DNA from: Gyromitra esculenta
Taxonomy: Eukaryota > Ascomycota > Pezizomycetes > Pezizales > Discinaceae
NCBI GenBank assembly: GCA_038503075.1
Contig: JBCAML010000019.1
Location: 1,364,001 to 1,428,000, forward strand
DNA: 64,000 nt
Reading direction: 5' to 3'
The notes beneath the pieces were generated by a model. The model saw only the letters and a program-made list of their open reading frames with translations. It was not told where the DNA came from and searched no databases. The stretch's first letter is position 1. The number at the start of each line of letters is the position of its first letter. Positions 56,985 through 64,000 of the stretch are shown piece by piece. The position numbers were made by a program, and so were the translations under genes.

Positions 56985-59900
56985 TTAAGAATCATAATCG
57001 GGTGCGTATGTTTTCTTTGCGACCTCCTTTTGCAGCGCACTTATTTCCATACGCCTCTGCCGTCTGGCATCCATCATCCGGTTCCATAAGGTTTGAAACT
57101 TGTTGAGATCTGACATAGCCATTGGCCGTGTTAGTAATTGCGATGCTAACATAACTTGGGGATTTTGAAATAAATAGAGACGTACACTGCGGCTCTTTGA
57201 AGGTAATCTGAATGTAAGAAAAATCCTCAAACTTGTGTTCATCTTCCCACGACATTTTGTCTTTGTCCAGCCGGAATCCCCCCTTAGCTTCATCCCCTCC
57301 GGCAAGCACAGCCTTAACACTTTTTGGGCTTCCAAATAGGACATCCTTCACTGAATATTTTGTTGGAACCAAGGACAGTTTAGTTCCGTCGCGCTTCAGG
57401 GTAATGTCGTCCGTTACTATAGTTAGAATGTTAGTGTTAAGCTCGTGCTGGTACCCCAGTGCCCGACCCGCAAACACTTACCGAAGCAGGTAATGAAACA
57501 ATCCGAGCCTCCAAGGTAAATTACTAATCGCGACCACTGGAGAGAAAGCTTGATTCTAGTAGCCTTAGACATCCCCGTAAATCTGAATGCAGTGTCGGAA
57601 GACAGGGAACCAGATAGCGGGTTTTCATGCCATAACTGTAATCGTGCATTATGATAAGTGTGGCCGCCCTTTTCCGTTGATCGCTTAAATTTAACGGGAG
57701 AAACACGTTTAACCCTGTGATAATGCACCAGCGAATAGTAAGTAGTGATCTACTAGTCTATAGAATATCAGATTTCTTACAGATCTTGGTAAACCTCTTC
57801 TCCAGTCAGAGCTGTCTGGAATTCGAACATTTCTACCGCGAATCCGATCAGCGTAAGACCAGTATTTCTGAGAGAGAATATCCCCAAGAGGGTCTAAATA
57901 CCCTTGGAAGAGTAAAATTTGTAGATGTAGCCCTTCCGAGACAGTTCGCTTCCACAAGAAGGTTGAGCTCGTTGGCTAACTTTTCGAAGGTATAACGTGG
58001 GCTCTTCCTCGTATGCATACGCTGGAACTAGTTCCGTGGACCTTAAGGGAACTTCGATAGTTAGCAAAGGATTATTCAAGTATTCAAGATAGAATGTCAA
58101 GTTGAACTTACTGTCTCGCGAATCACTTCTACCTTCACCCCAAGTCGTGAACAGTCTAAAGTATTCCTCGTTTTGATGCCAATATATCTTGAGTAAACCC
58201 TTGGTGAACGGACCTGCAGAACGAGAAGCCCAGAGTATTGGTCTATATTACTTCTTAGCAAAAAAAACAACAACAACTACGTATCTAAATTCTCAAGACT
58301 ACTTACATCGCGTCAAGCACTAGATTCTCCCCGACCATTTCGCTCTCGTCAGCCCCCGAAATAGAAGAACGCTGTGAACGCTGCGAGTGTTGATCATCGT
58401 TATTTATATTGGGTCCTGTATTATTGAAATCCCCTGTTGAGACTGGTTCCCTGTTAGTCGGCGAGGGCGGCTTTTTTTGCACGGGTATAGGGTCGGGTTT
58501 TGAACTGGTGTTCGATGGTGGGTTAAGGTGCTGTGGCGAGTAAAGGCTCTCCCATCGTCCCAGTAAAGTTGTTAAAATCGATGGTGTACTAGGGGATCCT
58601 TGCACGCCTTCTCCTGTGGTAGTTGAGTTGGGGCGATTCGGGGAGGTCGGTGCAAGATTAGTAGAGGACATTCCATGAGGATAGACTTCTGATGATGAGG
58701 TTGCAATCGATAGCATGTGTGACTGGTCTTCTCTATGATCATAAGATTCTGAACACTCTTTGGCTGTTGGCGGTCGTGAGATTGGAGGGATTGAAGATTC
58801 TAGTGGCGATGCAGGCTTGATAAGTATTTCCTTGATATCTTCGTGCCAGATCTCGTAATCTTGCTCCCTCAGATTTCGGGTATCAGGCTTATTCCGGGAT
58901 TCTATTTTCCTAAACTTGTCAATGATCGACTGCAGATGTTAGAATACCTTAGGACACTGGAAGAAAGTTTAAGTCTCCGCCTAGAAGAATACTTACAACA
59001 ATCAAAGTTTCTACGTTTGTCCTAATCTCTTGAGGCAAATCTGGGTTGAAATCCCATTTCTCGATTACGTTTTTCACTATCCAGATACTTTTTATCAACC
59101 CGAGATAGGCTTCTAGCGATAGCTCAAGAGTCCCTGTCTCTTCATCGAGTTCACTTTCTGCCTAGTTTCGTGAAGCAAGCGAGATTAGCCTTCCGCAAAA
59201 TGATACAGAAATTTCACCTGAGACCTCCCCTCTATCACCAAGGAATTATGCTCAGGAAGCTGAAACAAATTCCAAAAGATCAATACGACGTGCACGTGGA
59301 CGTGGACGTACAAATCCCAACCCCCGCCATTAGACTTACTATAATTAACATACCTTAAAGTACCAATGTCTCGCAGCAATGACCCAATGCTCGATCGGTA
59401 TATGTTGTGCCTCGCTGCTCTCCACCTGCTTCCTTAGCGCGACATCTATTGGATTTCTGCTGTCTTCGATCGAATCTACCGGTGCCTTCTGCTGGGACTT
59501 TGGCGACGGGTAGCTTAAAGCCTTCGGAGGTGATTGCGAAAGTGGTGCATTGTGAAAACAATGCTCTTCGCTAGCCACGTGTTTTCCCTTGTGATTGATA
59601 TACGTATCTTCACGACTTCTGCGGGTTGGGGCATCGTGCTTCCTTCTATTAGACTCTGGCACAATGTCTTTAGAGAAGGGCTTTATGTTATTGCAAGGGT
59701 TAGTAGCTCTCCTCTCCCGCATACGGATCGCCTCTGAAAGGCTCCCTACGGGATTTAGCTGAGCGTTCAGAGCCTCTGGGGGATAGGTCGTTGATCGAGC
59801 CAAACCTCTCGCTTTCATTGCAATTGGCTTCCCGGCAATTCCAGAGTTAGCCCCGGATAACGACCTAGGAATAGTTTGAACATCTGTGGGACTGCTTTCT

Positions 59901-60717
59901 AAAAATAGTTGATTCTCTGGGAGTGGGATATTGCTATCAAACTCAACTGCGCTGACTCTACTACCCTTAGTGACTGGAGGTGAAGTAGAGTTAAGTTGTT
60001 CTGAAGCGACGAAGAGAAGGGCATGTAACACCTGGTCGATCGTGTTAATTCGCGTTTGGATGTTTGAAACCGAAGTCTGGATACCGTGTTGTGACGCCTG
60101 CATCCCCTTTACCTGGTCACTAGACAGGTCAGTCTTTATATGAAATTTAACGTAATGCATTAATATAAATAATAGACCCAATGCGCAGCGCAAAAAGGCG
60201 CAGATCAAGGAAACACTAGAATTCAAGATTCGGAGGGTAAATCTTACTAGATAAGCGGGTTTATTAGCAGATTCACTGCCCTTGTGTGCACCGCGATTTT
60301 ATTTCTAAATTTGTCCATATCCCCCGAGTTCACGCTGAACCTAATTTTCGACCAATACATTTTCGGCCCCCCAGTTTTTTGGAAATCGTCTTTTTGGAAA
60401 TCGTCAAACTTAAGTAGCATGGTTTGCAGTTCTCGAAGCGTTTTCTTGAAATCTCCGACAACCATTCGAACCGCTTCTAGAGACCTCTGCTCCTTTTGGG
60501 CTCGTTCTTCATCGTCCCCGCTTTGAGTGTGAGGCAGTATGATACTATCGTCAGATGATAGTTTCTCAAGAGCCACTCCCAGAGCATAAACCTCTCGGCC
60601 AAGGCATTTCCAACTTGCTATAGCATCTCGTGCCTCAGAAAAGCAAGCGTTGTATATTTGGTAACAGAGTTGGCCGCAGGCAATAATATCGCCAACACCG
60701 AAGCCGATTCCAGGCAT
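56985..60717 (-). CDS. GFGVGD-type large fungal protein, reading frame disturbed in exon 6
   Basis: Nine exons: 60717-60277, 60133-59354, 59161-58997, 58929-58307, 58242-58112, 58051-57781, 57714-57482, 57416-57186, 57109-56985. They sum to 3000 nt with matching phases. The protein starts PGIGFGVGDIIACGQLCYQIY, the N-terminal signature of a widespread uncharacterised ascomycete family, with helical segments and a Leu-rich stretch. The middle is Ser/Pro-rich and disordered, and the C-terminal half (about 400 residues) is globular. In exon 6 the plain frame hits TAG at 57894-57896. The plausible protein (YTFEKLANELNLLVEANC) lies one base out of phase between about 57998 and 57852, so two compensating indels are implied. 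The exon 1/2 junction (donor GTGAAT) is the least certain. Either a recent pseudogene, a sequence error or unusual splicing. Confidence 0.65.
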
Positions 60718-61779
60718 AGCTTTTTCTGAACTTCAAAGTCTGTACATGTTAGCAATGAACTAATTTCAACAGAGGCAAATCTTACATTCAACAAACTTGA
60801 GCTGCAGATACCTAGTGTCATAGAAATCCTAAGGAATCAAAAAGAATTGTGTTGTTCACTACAATTATAGATAGATAGCCAACGCTAACACTCCAAGAGT
60901 AGCACTTGAAAACGGTGATAGATCAGGCTTCTTATCGCAAAGAGCAACATCGGCCTCGTTTACTGATATATTGCGCCTAGCTGGCTTCAGAATTTTCAGC
61001 CTTGTTCCACTCGAGCGCGCATACGTAATCTTCATGATCACATAGTTAATTACTCATGATCACCGAAAAACAAAGTCCACGTGTGCTGCGGGTAAATTCA
61101 AGCTTCAGTAGCAAATTCAAAGACCCATATCCCACATTAATAGAAAAACGGGGTGATTGGACGCCTCAGAACGCCTCAGAACGCCTCAGGAAATATAGTA
61201 GCCAATGTCTGGATCCAAACTCTCTACCACGAATTCGGAAGACTAGGAAACACTTTAGATCCTGAGCTATCAGAATTTTATTCGTGCTATTCGAATGGTG
61301 TTTTTTAAAATGGGCTGTTTGCCTTCGGGAGAATAATTGTAGAGTTATGGGAACTCAGAATCTAAAGCATCCATTGGCCTTCTAGGCTCACTGGAAAGAT
61401 TTTGGCATGGTATTGGCTACTCTACCTACCTGGGGTTCGCTTTCCCTCGTGTTTCTACCAAGGACTGCATGTTGTGAAACGGGGGGTTCCTACGTCGCTG
61501 ATTATTTTTCTGCAGATATACCCAGAGATCTTGACGAGGCTCTCGCGATCGACTTACACCAACCAAGCCATAAAGTTTTGGTGGGACGGACGCATAATGC
61601 TCGCAGCTTAGAAGATTCGACAAGATCCTATGTGTAAAGTTAATGTTGATAATGACTCCACTACCCGCGAATATTTGTATCCAACTACCCAGGCCATCTT
61701 CTCCATAATCCTAAGATTTGGTTTTACTACCGCACGAATATTTTCCACCACAATCGCTTTAGAGTAGACGTTACCAATT
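60718..61779. other. Divergent intergenic region with 10-bp triplication
   Basis: Upstream regions of the GFGVGD gene (minus) and the permease (plus). At 61161-61190 the unit ACGCCTCAGA occurs three times in tandem. Short frames at 61402-61637 were not called. Confidence 0.55.
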
Positions 61780-64000
61780 ATGGACCACTTCCGAAGACAT
61801 GGAGACCAAAATAGCGTTACACTATCGCCGATAGATAGAGACGACAGCTTCCGAGTATCCCAGGAGTCTGAGGCATTTGGCGATTTTGAAAAACCATTTC
61901 CTATAACTGTTGGCGTAACACCGGTAACCAGGACGGGAAGGGTCGACCCTAGACAAGCAGATCCTACAGTCTACGATGTGCAGATTTTCAGAATCCCAGA
62001 AGGTGAGGCGAAGGCCCAATACGTGACATTCTTAGACATTAACAAAGTTAGATCGCAAATTGAGAGGATGGTCAACAGCAGGTAACTACCTTCTCAAAAT
62101 CCAGTTTTATTCCTCAAACTAACACAGCACGCCAGCCGTCATAGCGAATCGCATGATTGGTACTGGAATCTTCTCAACACCTTCAACGGTCTTGAAGGCT
62201 ACAGGGTGCCCTGGTGCGACTCTGCTGCTATGGTGCGTCGGGGCAATATTTGCGTACTGTGGGTAAGCTGCTCACCCAGCCTCGATATACATACAGCTAG
62301 AAACATATACTAAATGATTTCTAGAATGTCAGTCTTTCTGGAGTTTGGTGAGTACCCAAGGCCTCAAATGCAAACTAATTATTACCACCTAAGCTTTTGG
62401 ATAACGAACTTGAAATTTCAGGGACTACTCTGCCCCGTTCTGGTGGAGAGAAAGTCTACGTAATACACCCCCGTACCTCAAAAATCCTGCAGACTCCGCC
62501 TCAACACCATCTTCTCGAGTTGAAACCGTATTCCGCGACTGCGAGATCCATAAACTAACGTAAATCTTCTGTATAACAGCTTGAACGTATCTACAGAAAG
62601 CCTAAATACCTCGCAATCTGCGCCTACGCTGTTCAATTCGTTCTTTTGGCCAATACCGTTGGCAACACTATCTCGTGTGCTCAGTATTTTCTTCGAGCAA
62701 TTAGTCCCAGCAAATACTCTGGAAGCTCGCTGGGAGTTTTCCCGTCAGAAGGTGCCTCAAAGGGCGTTGCAATTGGAGTAATGACAATTATTTGTTTGAT
62801 TCATCTCTTGTGTCCCAAATTTGGGGGTAGGTATTTGATGACTGCATTAGCTTCGATAAAGATAGGACTACTATTTCTAGTTATTATTGGTGGAATTGCT
62901 ACAAGTACCGGTGTTGGAAACAATAACCCCGAAAGATCGAACTTTTCCAGAGCATGGGAAAGTGGACCAAATGACGATACACCCGGAAGCTGGGCTATGG
63001 CCCTCCTAGCGGTAAGCTATCTATTTAAATACTTTTATACCTATTATAAATAGATAAATAACTTATTTTCCTGGAGTTGTACAGGTTATCTTCAGGTACT
63101 ATAAAAACGACGTCTAACCCCACTAAAAAATTCAAAATTACTAATTCCTATCTCTTGTCTGATCAGTTATCGGTGCGTATGGCCATGGATATGAACGAAT
63201 CTATTCACCAATATATACTAACATATTCTCGAATCCTCTAAACAGGGGTTGGGAGAATGCAAACTATGTACCATACCCGCCATTCACCTATATTAGCGAT
63301 CAGGCTAGACCCTAACAACGAAACGCAGGTACTGGGCGAAGTCCGTGATGCACCGAAGACATTACGCAAATCAGCACCACTTGCTGTGGTTGGCATTGCG
63401 ATATTATACATTCTGGCTAATGTTTCATATGTAATTATAAGCACATGCGGTTTTTAGAAAGTATCTGATGTTAAGTGCTCTAACCTTCTACCTGGCACAT
63501 AGTTCGCGGCACTGCCTAGGGAAAAGATTGAAAATGGGGGTGTGACGATCGCGGCAGAATTCTTCCTAGATGTACATCACAACTCTCAACTTTACTAGAA
63601 TAGCTACATTTAACTAACTTCAACCGCAGGTCTTCGGCGATAATGTATTCGTTGCTATTATAATACCTCTTCTTATTTCGATCTCGGCTTTTGGGAATGT
63701 TCTTGCAGCGACATTCGCCAATTCTCGCGGTAGGAAAACAAGCAGGCTTACCCTCTAATCCACTCAAGAAACTAACTTCTCTCACTTTTTATCAGTGAAG
63801 CAAGAACTTGGTAAATCAGGCGCACTTCCATGGTCGAATATATGGGCGAGTAACAAACCATTTAATACACCTGCCGCGGCTCTATTCCTGCATTGGATGT
63901 TTTCGGTCACATTAATCGCAGGTCCAAATTCAGCTGATGTATACAATTTCGTGGTGCTTCTATTCACTTACAGTCAAACTATAGTTGGTTGTAGGTTACC
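61780..64000 (+). CDS. Methionine-permease-like amino acid transporter, 5' part
   Basis: Exons in phase: 61780-62081, 62128-62262, 62325-62347, 62422-62459, 62580-63011, 63085-63095, 63167-63172, 63246-63267, 63329-63430, 63503-63571, 63630-63729, 63796 to beyond the window. A cytosolic N-terminus of about 100 residues precedes helix 1 (NRMIGTGIFSTPSTVLKATG). FLEFGTTLPRSGGEKVYLERIYRKPKYL, AVIFSYRGWENANYVLGEVRDAPKTLRKSAPLAV (given here in pieces) and SAFGNVLAATFANSR all match the LAT-type fungal high-affinity methionine permease group (MUP1-like). The family moves amino acids across the plasma membrane in symport with protons. It is split by many small introns, with an 11-nt and a 6-nt exon supplying the FSYRGW motif. 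Truncated by the window edge, not by mutation. Confidence 0.85.

Noticed and set aside
60209..60248. Alternative first intron of the GFGVGD gene using GTAAGA at 60247
   Set aside because: It would be about 32 nt, too short, and the longer alternative (60134-60276) joins in phase with a normal length.

Overview
The window is nuclear DNA of a filamentous ascomycete (Pezizomycotina). The evidence is the gene style: short introns of about 45-180 nt with GTANGT-type donors, pyrimidine-rich leaders before start codons, and fungus-specific families. These include a CBM1-GH10 xylanase, an LPMO-like secreted protein, a GPI-anchored Cys-rich protein, a fungal amidoligase and a protein with the GFGVGD N-terminus. 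I cannot name the genus from the sequence. Spliced models below were built by hand. Exon phases were checked for agreement, but no transcript evidence was available.

Layout. 0-5 kb: a xylanase (minus strand), then a tandem pair of paralogs of unknown function, the second broken by an in-frame stop. 6-18.4 kb: a conserved gene island with a HELQ-type DNA helicase, ribosomal protein eS7, an amidoligase-like protein and several hypothetical proteins. 20.9-24 kb: a Rab5-family GTPase (minus), then a proline-rich disordered protein. 24-27.9 kb: gene-poor, with a 225-bp tandem duplication. 27.9-31 kb: a cysteine-doublet GPI protein and an eIF4E-family protein whose stop codon lies 9 nt before a non-autonomous transposon. 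32-36 kb: a 1283-aa membrane/coiled-coil protein (minus). 36-40.8 kb: gene-poor, with a tRNA-like remnant. 40.9-44.7 kb: a single-pass membrane protein with a repetitive beta-rich ectodomain, then an LPMO-like secreted protein. 45.2-49.5 kb: three tandem paralogs (minus) built from an internal YNPR repeat. 49.5-56.9 kb: a gene desert rich in inverted repeats, including a second copy of the 30-kb transposon that itself carries a TA-flanked MITE. 57-60.7 kb: a nine-exon GFGVGD-type gene (minus) with two apparent compensating frameshifts. 61.8-64 kb: the 5' part of a methionine-permease-like transporter that runs off the window.

How the parts relate. Secreted or surface functions (xylanase, LPMO-like, GPI protein, beta-rich membrane protein) alternate with housekeeping genes (helicase, eS7, Rab5, eIF4E family). 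Nothing suggests a single metabolic cluster. The accessory stretches show the usual fungal pattern of local tandem gene duplication, decay and small DNA transposons. No complete autonomous transposase, rRNA gene, CRISPR array or canonical intact tRNA was seen.
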